Origin: Mytilus trossulus
Taxonomy: Eukaryota; Mollusca; Bivalvia; Mytilida; Mytilidae
Length of the DNA stretch: 64,000 nt
Direction: 5' to 3'
Assembly: GCF_036588685.1 (NCBI RefSeq)
Contig: NC_086375.1
Coordinates: 44,485,270 to 44,549,269 of the forward strand
The translations under genes and the position numbers were made by a program. Shown piece after piece: positions 21,859-33,490 of the stretch. The stretch's first letter is position 1, and every line of letters starts with the position of its first letter. The notes under the pieces are model-generated. The model ran no database searches. It was not told the origin of the DNA and saw only the letters and a program-made list of their open reading frames with translations.

Positions 21859-23615
21859 ATATATATATGTAGAACTCAAATCTATGGTAGGGTCCTAATC
21901 TATGACAGATTCCTAATCTATGGTAAATGTGACGTCATGCCATCCCAAATCTATGGCAGATTTTTTACAATCCTAATCTATGGAAGGTTTTGTAGTTTCC
22001 TAGTCTTTAGCGGATTTTTGTTGTTATAGCCGGGTGAAATGGCTATTCGACTATATGTAATTCAAGAAGGAAGATTTCGCTCCTAAAACTTTTATTTGAG
22101 CAGTCCGGCAAGACCGAACAACAAACTCCAAACTCAATGTAAAGTAACATACAAACAATAACAATATATATAAGCACAATCAATTAAAGGATTAAGAAGA
22201 TTAACAGATGACAAATTAGAAATAACAATAGATTAAAAGAGTAATTAGTGTCCGACACGTATTTGTAAATTATAGTCCAAATTGTCACAGAGAATAATTA
22301 ATGAGATAAATAGAGTAAAAGCATTTATAAGACCTTTGTCCAAGATTATGACACATAATCCGTGTGAAACACTTATGTCTAAATTTACGACAAAGTCCAG
22401 AATATTGAAATAAATGCAAAACCTAAATATACATTAAAACATTTGAATTACTGAAATATTGTTTAAAAAACTAATTTCATTGCACTGTTCAAATTGTCCG
22501 GTCATATTGTTTCCAAATCTAAAAGTATGGCAAATATTGTGCAAATGGAAAACAATGCAGTAAATTAAATATACGACTAATGATTTGTCCAAAAGACTTT
22601 GATGTATACATGTACGACAACGGGAGCCTGTCTATAAACCTTTGTGGAATAAACATTCCATGATGGTCAAATCGTGAACAACTCGTTTCAACTAGTACAT
22701 GTGAGTCCCTTAACAAACAAAACGGAGGTTTAATTTCTAAAACAAAAATATAAATAAAAGTGAACAGTTTTGGTTTTCAAATAATATTTATTTCATCGTT
22801 CATACATCTTTTTTTTTTTATTCGAAGACGATTTAAATCAAATTGGTACCCGGTAATTCTTTCTTTCATTTTAAAAACTTTGCCAGTCGTAGATAGCTTA
22901 TTTTCTTAAAATATCATGTAATAATTAAATTTTGGATGTAACGCGTCTTCTGATTGGCAGACGTTATTTTGTTATGAGCCCATAGACATAATTTAGTCAT
23001 GTGACCGTGACGTCATCAACGTTTTTCATGGTTTTCTACGGTTTAAAATGAAATTTAGAATTAAATTATAAGAAATGACTGTAATATTTGTTCTGTCTAT
23101 TCGAAATAACATAAAAAAATGTGGTGCACACTGATAAATAACTCGCTACGCACGTTATTCAGTGTGCACCAAATTTTTTATGTTATTTCTTCATAGACAG
23201 AAAAAATATTACAGTCATTCCTTAACTGAAAAAACGGTGCCATCGGTCATCGCGGTTAGGACGGTACAGCACATTATGTCCCTCTTCCGGATAATAGGTC
23301 ACGTCTTCCTGTAAACCTTCCTCAAATTAAATTGTTTTCGAGAGACATATCTTCATCTGAAATGTTGCTTAAATCTTTGGGTTTGCCATCGTTAGTGGCG
23401 GCGACGATGTAATATGGCGTTATTCAATTGTGACGTTATGTGTTCAATCTGCCATAGATTTGGAGAATACAAAAATCTGCCATAGATTTGGAGAATACAA
23501 AAATCTGCCATAGATTTGAGTTGTTTGGCGTTTGTAACGTCATATTTACCATAGATTAGGAATCTACCATAGATTTGGAACCCGCCATAGATTTGAGTCC
23601 TACATATATATTCTA
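21859..23615. mobile_element. Foldback element with iterated AATCTATGG terminal motifs
   Basis: Left arm about 21859-22020 and right arm about 23436-23615 are inverted. Each carries about six copies of an AATCTATGG(C/T)AGATT-like motif, outermost TATATATGTAG.ACTCAAATC against its complement. TGACGTCA (CRE-type octamer) occurs at 21930-21937 and 23008-23015. The roughly 1.4-kb interior shows no coding frame. Subterminal iterated motifs are typical of non-autonomous DNA transposons, but no transposase is present to confirm this. Confidence 0.7.
23069..23224. repeat. 156-bp near-perfect hairpin nested in the foldback element
   Basis: TAAGAAATGACTGTAATATT at the left pairs with AATATTACAGTCATTCCTTA at the right. 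The centre is GTGCACACTGATAAATAACT against a CGTTATTCAGTGTGCACC return arm. Likely a separate MITE. Confidence 0.75.
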
Positions 23616-25539
23616 GATTGAATCCATAATGTAAAAAGCATTAAGTTCAAATTTCAATAACTATAAATCAAGATTTGGAAATTGGCAACAGAGAAACCGA
23701 TATTCTCTGCAGTATCTTCACTTTAGAGTTGATAGTGATACAATTAGACGATAGCACTGATTGACGAATTCTGTTAAGTATTTAGAATTGACCTCAACTT
23801 AGTGTCTATTCTGAAAGAAAATTTGATATAGAACGGATATTGATGTTTTTTCTTTGTAAGTCACTTGAAATGTTTTATGTAATAATTGTTTCACATGAGC
23901 AACACAAGAAATAAACTGTTGCTAGGGATACATATTAATCATAGAAACCATCAACAAACTATAGTAATTCTTCTGTTCATATACATTGTCAGTTAAAAAT
24001 TCAGCCAAGGAGTGTGATTTTGTGTTCAATCAGCACTGCAGTCACCCACTTTAGGGTCGACATAAAAAAAAATAAAGGAAGGATAAAAAAAACTTGATTC
24101 CAATAGTTTGGGGTGGGGGTCAAAATTGCTGCAAGTTTTGTTTAATTGATATCGATTTTATATATATCCTTTATATATTGTTCAATCATTTTTTCCCAAA
24201 TAAAGTTAAGAGGGGGTAGGGGGCAATGAAAAACTATATGAATTAAGTTTTTTTTTTATCCTACATTGAACTTTTGATGCATTCTTTTGTTAAGAAATGA
24301 AAAAGTTTCGAGTAAAAATGACGAGACTCAGAGTGGTGTCCTCCATAGCTAGCTTACACGATACCTTAAGCTTGCCGATCACATCGTTATATAATAATCA
24401 ACTCGAATCATGTAATTTACAATTCCGGTAACCGTAGTACACAACTCTATACGTAATATTCTATAAATACACATAAATCACACTCCAGAAATCGTTAATG
24501 CGGATGTATTTATAATATGTCTTTGTCAGTACTTTGTCATTCTTATTCACAATGTATATATATATATTTTGTAAATGTGTATTATTAAATAACAATGACT
24601 TACTTTTTAAGTAATTGCAGCGTAATATCCATTTGTTTCAATTTCAAATTACACATAAAATTATTATTTATAATTATGGCATAAATGCAGTTTCATTTTG
24701 TTTCTGATTTGTATTGGCAAAATCGATGCCGTGTCAATGCGCAGCCTCAGTGACTTGTTAGGTTAGTTTTCTATTTCTTTGTTTTTTTCTCTTTGTCTTT
24801 TTCAATCATTTTTTAAAATCATTCTTGACTTACCTTTTTCTCTGTGTTTTGTGGATTTTACAGCATATCAATAGCCACGTGAATATAGCTGTTTATTCGA
24901 CAGCCATCAAAAGCTATAGTTTTTGTATCAAAACAAGCATTATATTGCTATTCAGCAAAATATAAGAAAACGAATGTATATTCCGTTCATCTGTTATAAA
25001 TGATTTAAAACATTTAAACGAGAACTTGTGTCATTGTCCATTAAAATACATTACTAGAACCATTGAAAGTTACAGATTTTTGCTATAACAAATCGTATAA
25101 TAAAAAAAATGAAAATCCGTAATCTTTGTAGCATGCCGCCAATATACGGAGCCCTCCGTTTGATAGAAAAGGTCATGTGGTAATGGACCGTAATGGTAGC
25201 AGCAATCGCAGGAGAAGTTAAACAACGCGGACTTTACAGTGCATATATGGATTTACATGTTAAACACCGATATTCCGATCTATTCCAAGGGCATTTGTAT
25301 ACTTCCTGTTAGCACGGTACATCTTGCTGCAAGGGACCTCATTCTTAGTGCAAGTAAACACAATTATTAGTTGTCAACTATTCTTTTTTTTAGGATTGTG
25401 ATTGAATTTATATAATGATGATCTGTGGTGATCATTATAAATTTCTAAGGAACAAACATTTTTTTCAGAAGGGCCGTATTGACGGTTTGTACAAAAAATA
25501 TACCTTTTTTCTATGTTGTGATGTTATGCTATTGTTTCA
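23616..25539. other. Intergenic, nothing recognised
   Basis: AT-rich sequence with no supported gene or RNA. Confidence 0.4.
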
Positions 25540-25890
25540 GAAAAAGGGAGAAGGTTTGGTTACATTAAAACGTTTAATCCCGCTGCAAATGTTTGCACCT
25601 GTCCTAAGTCAGGAATCTGATGTACAGTAGTTGTCGTTTGTTTATGTAATATATACGTGTTTCTCGTTTCTCGTTTTGTTCATATATATTAGACCGTTGG
25701 TTTTCCCGTTTGAATGGTTTTACACTAGTAATTTTGGGACCCTTTATAGCTTGTTGTTCGGTGTGAGCCAAGGCTCCGTGTTGAAGGCCGTACTTTAACC
25801 TATAATGGTTTACTTTTTAAATTGTTATTTGGATGGAGAGTTGTCTCATTGGCACTCACACCACGTCTTCCTATGTCTACTTTTGTTTTA
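25540..25890 (+). repeat. Repeat B, long forward copy
   Basis: Runs from GTTTGCACCTGTCCTAAGTC through GACCGTTGGTTTTCCCGTTT and GTGTTGAAGGCCGTACTTT to GGATGGAGAGTTGTCTCATT. The nearby short open frames are repeat translation. Confidence 0.85.
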
Positions 25891-26621
25891 TTTCGCATAT
25901 TCTAAAATTGTTATCAATATTTCAAACGAATTTGCCTGTTTTTCATTTCTGCCGGTCATTCTAATTTCAATATGTCTCAAATTCCCCCACTATGCCACGG
26001 AATTTGCTATATGGATATTTCTTTTTTACCTTCGCGAGCCTCTTCCCGCCAAATTTATTCGGAACCTTTCTTACTTTATTCGATTCTTAATGATTGAGCA
26101 ATAGTGATTGATAGAGGTAATCCGAAAACTGTAAACAAACATGACTGCACCAATCTCGTGGTAGTATATTGAAGAATGTGTTGTGTATGTAATTTTGGAT
26201 ATCTATGATCTTTAATGATGGAATGACAATGACGTTAACACATTATATATAAACCATGGTGTAACATAAGGACAGCTGTACAGAGAGTTTCAATCAAAAT
26301 CTATTCAGTCAAATGCTGCAGCCAGTGTCGCTCCTCCATACATTTAATATCTGTTCAATATAGAGAAGCGTAAGCAGTTCGTAGTCTAAGACTTTGTATA
26401 ATATTTTTGATTCATTTCTGGCGTTTTATGCTGTTTTTCTTTCATTTTACGGAATCGCGATTAATTGACAACAAATATGCCTACAGTTACTGTAACAAAT
26501 TAAGTAAACCGAAATAATATCTTCAACTATTTAGAATAGACACCCTTTTAGCATTATGTATCCGTCCCTAGGTATGCCGATAAGTGTTAAATTTCGACGA
26601 CTTAGTATAATCGAGAGTATG

Positions 26622-26905
26622 AACTTATGTTATTGAAGATTAGTAACGATAACCTCCCTTTTATTTGGATATTGGACGGGATGAAAACATTTTTAATTTT
26701 ACTTTAAACAAATAAATTATACAGTTAAGTTAGCAGAATATTTCTATTTACATACTTGAAATTAATCAATTTGTTTATTCAAGAATGAAAATTATATCAA
26801 AAGAAGCAAGTATTTGCAACAAGTTCTTCTTGTTTAGTTTCATTTCAATACCATTGCCAAGAATTTATATTATTGATATATAAACTGAATATTTCCTCAT
26901 CGATG
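26622..26905 (+). promoter_or_regulatory. Upstream control region of U5 copy 2
   Basis: ACCTCCCTTTT lies at 26652-26662 and TTTCAATACCATTG plus AAGAATTTAT at about 26843-26867. Both have exactly the same spacing to the RNA start as in copy 1, while the sequence between them has diverged. That pattern points to selected promoter elements. Confidence 0.65.
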
Positions 26906-27026
26906 TTACTCTGGTTTCTCTTCAAACCACGAATAAATCTTTCGCCTTTTACTAAAGATTTCCGTGGAGAGGAACAATTTAATGAGTCTATAGACAATTT
27001 TTCTCAACCCTGTTAACTCAGGGTAA
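26906..27026 (+). ncRNA. U5: U5 spliceosomal snRNA, copy 2
   Basis: Same RNA as copy 1 with 118 of 121 positions identical. Loop 1 GCCTTTTACT is at 26944-26953 and is closed by a fully paired AAATCTTT/AAAGATTT stem. The Sm site AATTTTT is at 26996-27002, and the 3' stem ACCCTG/CAGGGT is fully paired. Just downstream, TAAACAAATATAGAC resembles the snRNA 3' box that directs 3'-end formation. It lies alone between the divergent transporter genes and looks like the more intact of the two copies. Confidence 0.93.
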
Positions 27027-27224
27027 CATTAAACAAATATAGACTTCCCACCAAAACAAAAATAATAACACTTACAGGTGAGGTATAACCTCGAGGGTAT
27101 AACTTTTTAAATGGTCTTTAGTCGTTTAAATATACCTGTTATATCTGTGTAGAACTCTATCAAACCATCTTACCCTTTAAACAAAAAAACATTTATATAT
27201 GTTTCTGTCAGATATCATTACCTA

Positions 27225-27400
27225 GATATAGGAAGATGTGGTGTGAGTGCAAATGAGACAACTCTCGATCCAAATAACAATTTATAAACGTAAACCATTA
27301 TAGGTCAATGTACGGTCTTCTACACGGAGCCTTGGCTCGCACCGAATAAAAAGCTATAAAGAGCCCTCAAATTACTAGTGTAAAACTAAGATGTTTTAAT
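27225..27400 (-). repeat. Repeat B, reverse copy
   Basis: AGGAAGATGTGGTGTGAGTG, AATGAGACAACTCTCGATCC and TACGGTCTTCTACACGGAGC mark the family. Confidence 0.85.
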
Positions 27401-27924
27401 GTGTTTCAAATGTTTTCTTTTAAAGCCTCAAGCTTCAAGTTGGTTGTATGTAGGATATGAAAATTGATACGTGCTTATAATATCAAAATGACACCATGCT
27501 GCAATTATTTATAACTTTAAATGTCCCGAATGTAGCTTCCTATCTTTTGTAAGAATGCAAGTCCACAGATCCGTCCTAGCTAGCTTTCAATTTACAATAA
27601 TACAATACAATTAAAACGTAAAGATAGTTATCTGAAGTCGATTTCACACAAAAAATAAGGGCTTAGGCTGGTCGTATTCTGAATTTTTCATGACTTACGA
27701 TTAATATTAGTCGTCGGTATTTTTGTGAAATGAACTCCTGATTCTTAAACTGATTTATATTTTTTGTGAATCAATTTATCGATTCACGGTTTTTTTCCGC
27801 TTTGCACACAGAAAGGCGTCAGGGAAAACTCCTCCCAATGATGTGCACGTCCAAACATGTCTCTTTACAAGATAAGTTTCAAGTTATGAACTTCTTGTTA
27901 TGTCGTTGCTCCATTTCGTGAACC

Positions 27925-28215
27925 ATTGTCTAAATAAAGGCAACAGTAGTATATCACTATTCAAAACTCGTAAATCTATGGACAAAAAACAAAATTGGGG
28001 TAACAAACTAAAACTGAGGGAAACGCATTAAATATAAGAGGAGAACAACGACACAACATTAAAATGTAACACACACAGAAACGGACAGAGCATTAGACAA
28101 AATCCGATGAGAATAACAGATATAATGTCAAAAACAAATACATGCAATTGGGATAGAAAAGTACCGTGACACATCTTATAGTAATGTGAATTCACACTCA
28201 AATTCTACATTGACG
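27925..28215 (+). repeat. Repeat D
   Basis: AATAAAGGCAACAGTAGTAT, then GGGAAACGCATTAAATATAA and GAGGAGAACAACGACACAAC. It ends near ACCGTGACACATCTTATAGT. Partial copies are at about 42800, 47765, 53325 and 53735. Confidence 0.8.
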
Positions 28216-29409
28216 ACATTAAAAACAGTAGTTACACATTCATAGAATCAGCAGTGATTCGTGTATGAGCATTTACTCTAAACGTTTGTTACAATTCTCA
28301 ATGAAGACAACAGTAGTTTAACGCTGTTCAAAATATGATTTATATCAAAATCGACTTTGTACTTTATTTGGTCGTTTTATTCTTTTGATTCGAGCGTCAC
28401 TTTTTAGAAGCGACACGATTTTGTATAACAGAGAAATCCGAGTTGTCTTTCTTCCAGTGATAAATCTAAAAAATGCTGAACCGATCATACGATTTATGTT
28501 TTTTTCTTTTCTTTCCAAGGCTCTCCCACTGTTTGTATGTTTTGCCTTCGTTTACCAATTTGATGAGACTGTCATTAAAGTGAGAGGGTTGGCGCTATAG
28601 AACCAGGTTTAATCCACCATTTTCTACATTTGAAAATGCCTGTACAAAGTCAGGAATATAACAGTTATTGTCCATTCGTTTTTGAGGCGTTTTGTTATTT
28701 GATTTTGCCATGTGATTATGGATTTTCGGAATTGATTTTCCTCTAAGTTCAGTATTTTTGTGATTTTACTTTTTACCAGCGTATCTTACGAAACACGTTA
28801 CCGAAGCCAGTTCAATACGCATGTAATTCATACAATAAGATTTGTACATCTTTTACAACTTTTATTCAATTAATCAAGGTAATCTCAAGGAACCACCCGA
28901 CCATTTTATTTTCTATTTGTGAGTAACCATGAAACAGACCTTCACCCATTGTCATATATATGGTATTTAGTTTCATTCTTTTCAATCAAAGAAAATCAAG
29001 TTAGCATCCGTAAATTGAATATGACTTTTAACTTATTGACATAGAAATTAAAAGACTACTCCCTCCTTTCGTCTTCCAACTGTATACTTTTCATTCCATT
29101 CAAGCAAGGGATACCCAAATAATAATCCGGATGCAAATTATTTTGGACTCACAGACTGCAGGACAACGTAATTACGTAGTGGTGTAGTTTCCGTTTAGGC
29201 AACTGAGGAAGCTTCCTCGATAATTATTATCCATAAAAAAGAAAGATAAAAAGTACTTATAACCTCGTGTGTTTTAAACAACTTCTTCTAATGAAACAAT
29301 GTACAGCAAGGCATGAAGCTCATACTCATTGCGAAGAGCTACATAGAGAATCATTGTTTTTAAATCCTTTTGAAACGTTTATTCAAATACAATCAGGTAC
29401 AAGAATTTT
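28216..29409. other. Intergenic with a reverse repeat C copy
   Basis: 28580-28790 holds ATAGAACCAGGTTTAATCCA followed by GTACAAAGTCAGGAATATAA, the reverse orientation of repeat C. Nothing else was recognised. Confidence 0.5.
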
Positions 29410-29510
29410 ACCGCTATCATTTGTGAATAAATTCATCAAAGATACCAGTATTACAAATTTATATTTACGCCAGACGCGCGTTTCGTCTACAAAAGACTCA
29501 TCCGTTACGC
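29410..29510 (-). repeat. Repeat A fragment, reverse
   Basis: ATTCATCAAAGATACCAGTA and the ACGCGCGTTTCGTC core, broken at TCATCCGTTACGCG where RT-like sequence begins directly. Confidence 0.75.
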
Positions 29511-30040
29511 GGATATACCATATCGGCCAACCTACTCGTGATGGCGTCTTTAAAATTTACTAAGGGATGATGTCAAGTTCACTTGGAACTCATGTATAAA
29601 AATCTTCATTGTGAACAGCAAGTCTCTACCATTAATATAATTTTAGGAAATATAAGTCCTGGAGTTTCGTATCAGATCGGAGATACTAGTATATACTCCG
29701 TATACATGCACTGCTTGAATCTGGCTACATGGAAAGCTAAAATCATCTCTTATGTCGTCATTTTTTCGATTGACCCTCATTTTCAAGTTAAAGATGTAAG
29801 TTAAGATATGACGCATACTTTACTGTAAATGTATAAGTTGGATATGATAGATGCGTTCAAAGTTGTGGCCAAATTTTGAACTATTCAGTGAAAGAACATC
29901 ATTAATGTATCGGAAAGTAAGGTTAAAGAGTACTTCCTTGCTTTATTTCTTAGAATATCTCGACTGAAGTCAGCCTCATATAAATGAAAGAACAAGTCGA
30001 CAGGAAGAGGAGCACAGTTGGTTCCAATGAGAATCACGAT
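29511..30040 (-). pseudogene. Diverged, broken copy of the RT element
   Basis: On the minus strand it aligns by eye with copies 1-3. Plus-strand landmarks are GTGATGGCGTCTTTAAAATTTAC, GATTGACCCTCATTTTCAAG, AAAGAACATCATTAATGTAT and GCACAGTTGGTTCCAATGAG. These are the segments that in other copies encode the C-terminal RT, YLDLHLE, the FRYIDD region and the GTNCAP region. Several stops and indels destroy the frame; it is the oldest-looking copy. Confidence 0.7.
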
Positions 30041-30339
30041 TGCCTGAAATTTGTTGATTTAAATTTTGTGTTTTAATTAAACTTGCACAGAAAAATTCTA
30101 ATGCGAATCTAAAAGCCCATATTATCACGTTTAAAGAATTACCGAACCATTTTTCAGAAAGGTGGCGGCAAAATATTTTACAAAATGCCATTGTTGAGTA
30201 TTCGTAACTTTTTCTTTAGGGTATTGCAACCTCCTATTACATTAAATGCTGCGGATTTACTTTAATTTCTAATTAACAATACTGTTGTCACTTGTGAAGC
30301 AGAGTCTGTTTTCCCAGCCGGAGTACATGATTTCATCTC

Positions 30340-30465
30340 TATTTTCTATTGGGGTTCGTGTTACTTTAAGTTTTCTTAGTATTCGTCTTTAGTTTTTGTC
30401 AATGCGTGTAAGGTCCATCTTTCGAGTTTAAATGTCCCTTATGTATTCAGTCTCTCTTTTTTAAA
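30340..30465 (+). mobile_element. Diverged 3' tail of the RT element
   Basis: TTGGGGTTCGTGTTACTTTA and the following TGTCCCTTATGTATTCAGTC segment resemble the tail at 9150-9302, in the opposite orientation to the neighbouring broken RT copy. Confidence 0.45.
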
Positions 30466-30945
30466 CATAGCCCTGCTGTATATACATTTAGAGGAATTTG
30501 CTCCCACCTCTCTGTAACATTATTTCAATATTTTAATATTATACATAAATCATATGCATGCATACTTTAAGTTATTCTAAGCCATTAAAATTGTCTACCC
30601 TTATAGTACCTGTCGTTCATATCTAGTTTAAAATCTTTCGGTCTGTTAACTTTTCTTTGTAAACCAAATACATCGGATTTCATTTGTTTTGTCTTTTTGG
30701 TGAACTTTTGTTTAGCTGTTTGGATTGTTACATTTATTCCATCTCTCGATTTGTTTATAATTATTTTCTTCTGTAACAATTTCTGCTACATTTTTTTGTA
30801 TGTTTAAAACGATTTTTTATGGGTTTTTTTTAGAAGTAATTACATGTTACGTTTACTGTGCAATTTCTAAACTGTTCTGCTTTGTATTATTATACGATTA
30901 TTACTTACAGATGGTGGTATTCTGCTTTTCTGCTGTCATATTCTC

Positions 30946-31212
30946 TTGACTGCTCATCTTTCTTCATATTTGAATCCCTGTCGCTCTCTGCCGGGTGCTT
31001 TGATGTCTTCAGATGGTTCCAACCTTCACCAGATGTTTCGACCCTGTACCATTACATCCTCCGGTTGGCGGGTCAGTAGAGGTGGCCAAACCTCTACTCA
31101 TCAGCACTCGGCTTCCAGCTCAGATCATCTCGGCGATGCCATAACCAGCAAGATGAACGCTCTGCTGCTTCCCCTAGCTGTCTTACTACTATATATCTCT
31201 GGTATTATTTGA
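30946..31212 (+). other. GC-richer 260-bp island with an unassigned open frame
   Basis: This segment is clearly richer in G+C than its surroundings and has an 88-aa open frame on plus. I recognise no domain in any frame. It could be a remnant of a mobile element or an exon of an unrecognised transcript. There is no support for a function. Confidence 0.25.
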
Positions 31213-32059
31213 TATTCTCTATCAATAATTAATTTGGATGATACAGAAACAGTTTCATGGATACCTCATTTTGCATACATACTTTGCTAAAAGTTTTTTT
31301 CTAAACATTTCAAATGGCAGAACCATGGGAACTGCTAAAGCCGAATGTGTTATTTTAAGATTATCTATATTTACATTACAATGTCTACCACGGGTGTGTG
31401 TGCATAGTCTTTGCCGCAACATTTTATACTGTTTCTGATACATCAGACCCTCTCATCAGTAGCGATTGAATCAAAACAGTTAGAAGGCCAAGTTAATAAC
31501 GAATTTGAAGAGCATTTGTACCAATTACGGAAAAGCAATCTATTCCTTGAGGAAAAAACTTAGTACTATTCATAATAATTCAACTTTTCATTAACAGTAC
31601 ATTTAAAGAAAAACATAGCAATGAAATTTCCAATCAAAACAAAAGTTCTGACTACTGAGCTGGGGATAAATGTGTTACAATAAACATTGTCATACATGAA
31701 GACCGTAATGTGACCTATATGTTTAGTTGCTTGATTATTGGAATATATACGTCATATTATTGGGGATATTTAAATTATTGGAACTTATACCACATTTCCT
31801 TTTATGTTAAAGGAAAGATGAATATTAAAGAAACTCATGATATTTCAACCCTATGCCTTTATTCAATGCTGAATTAACAAACACACAACAAGTGTTTGTG
31901 TGACGGACAGTTCGTGGTTCTGTTGTGCTGTTTTTGTGTGCTGTGCTAGGTTGTTTTACGTGTTTTTGGTTAGCATGTCGAAATGTACTACTGTATTGTT
32001 AATGTTTGTATTTCCCTGTCCTGAATTTTCTTGCGTTTATTTGTACTGAATTCCTGTCA
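31213..32059. other. Intergenic, nothing recognised
   Basis: No supported feature. Confidence 0.4.
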
Positions 32060-32840
32060 CGTAATGTTGTCATTTTTGTCGAGCCTTTCGACTTTAGTCG
32101 AAAAAGAGAGACTAAGCGATCCTACTTTCCGTCGTCGTCGGTGTCGTCGGCGGCGTCAACAAATATTCACTCTGTGGTTTTTGAAATTTTAATAACTTTC
32201 TTAAACTATACTGGATTTCTACCAAACTTGGACAGAAGCTTGTTTATGGTCAAAACATAGTATCCAGAAGTAAATTTTGTAAAAATAAAATTCCATTTTT
32301 TCCGTATTTTACTTATAAATGGACTTAGTTTTTTTCTGCGGGGAAACATAACATTCACTCTGTGATTAAAGTTTTTTAAATTTTAATAACTTTCTTAAAC
32401 TATCCTGGGTTTGTACCAAACTTGGACAGAAGCTTGTTTATGATCATAAGACAGTATCCAGAAGGAAGTTTTGTAAAAAAATAAATCTCTTTTTTCCGTA
32501 TTTTACTTTTAAATGGACTTAGTTTTTCTGCGGGGAAACATTACATTCACTCTGTGGTTAAAGTTTTTAAAATTTTAATAACTTTCTTGAACTATCCTGG
32601 GTTTGTACCATACTTGGACAGAAGCTTATTTATGATCATAAGATAGTATCCAGAAGTAAATTTTGTAAAAAGATAACTTCATTTTTTCTGTATTTTACTT
32701 TTAAATGGACTTCCAGTTAACATTAAATACAGTCTGCAGTTAAAGTTTTCAAAACATTTATTAGATTCATTAACTATCCTAGATTTTTACCAAACTTGGA
32801 GAGAAGCTTCTTATAATCAAAAGATAGTATCAAGAGGAAT
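32060..32840. repeat. Four tandem units of about 190 bp
   Basis: A unit with TTTTAATAACTTTCTTAAAC, TACCAAACTTGGACAGAAGC and ATAGTATCCAGAAGTAAATT recurs with GACAGAAGCTT at about 32231, 32425 and 32617, and a diverged GAGAGAAGCTT at 32799. A CpG-rich CGTCGTCGTCGGTGTCGTCG stretch (32131-32158) heads the array. This motif set is common in bivalve repeats. Confidence 0.85.
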
Positions 32841-33490
32841 ATTTTTATTGCTTTTTTTCCTCATTTTTGATGAGCCTGCGATTTACAGTAAAAGTAGGCG
32901 AGAAACTGGGTTCCGCAGAACCCTTACAAATTTTATAATTTAAATTATCATTAAAGCGCGAGGTTTGGCTAGCCATATAACCAGGTTCAATCCACCACTT
33001 TTTTTTAAAATGCCATTTAATAGACAATGTTTAAGATTCTCAAAGACGATAGTTATAGTCAGATATAGACAATCTCTAAAAAAAAATGCATTGAATTACT
33101 AATATGTCTTAGTACAACATTACTTCTAAAGAGTTTCTACTATTTCTTTTCAGGCGCATGCATGCCTTTTGCCTAAAACAATGCATAGAAATACAATTTC
33201 GGCTAAGTAAGAAGACAAATCTGGTACTTCGACATATCTGTAGATGCAAACATTGATAACAAAAAGTAAAATAAAATCGACAAAATACCGAACGCCAAGG
33301 AAAATTCAAAACGGAAATTACTTAATCATATGGCAAAATCAAAAGCTCAAATTAAGACATCAAGCGAACGGATAATAACTATTATATTCCTGACTTGGTA
33401 TCGGCATTTTCTTATGTTGAAAATTGTGAATTAAACCTGGTTCTATAGCTAGCTAAACCTCTCACTTGTAAGACATGATGTGTGTAGAAA
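32841..33490. repeat. Two repeat C copies in opposite orientations
   Basis: A reverse piece lies at about 32960-33020 (ATAACCAGGTTCAATCCACC). A forward copy lies at about 33300-33475 (ATTCAAAACGGAAATTACTT, TTCCTGACTTGGTATCGGCA, AAACCTGGTTCTATAGCTAG). Confidence 0.7.

Noticed and set aside
32131-32160. CpG-rich stretch as a possible promoter CpG island
   Set aside because: It is a 30-bp trinucleotide-like piece heading a repeat array; too short and repeat-associated.
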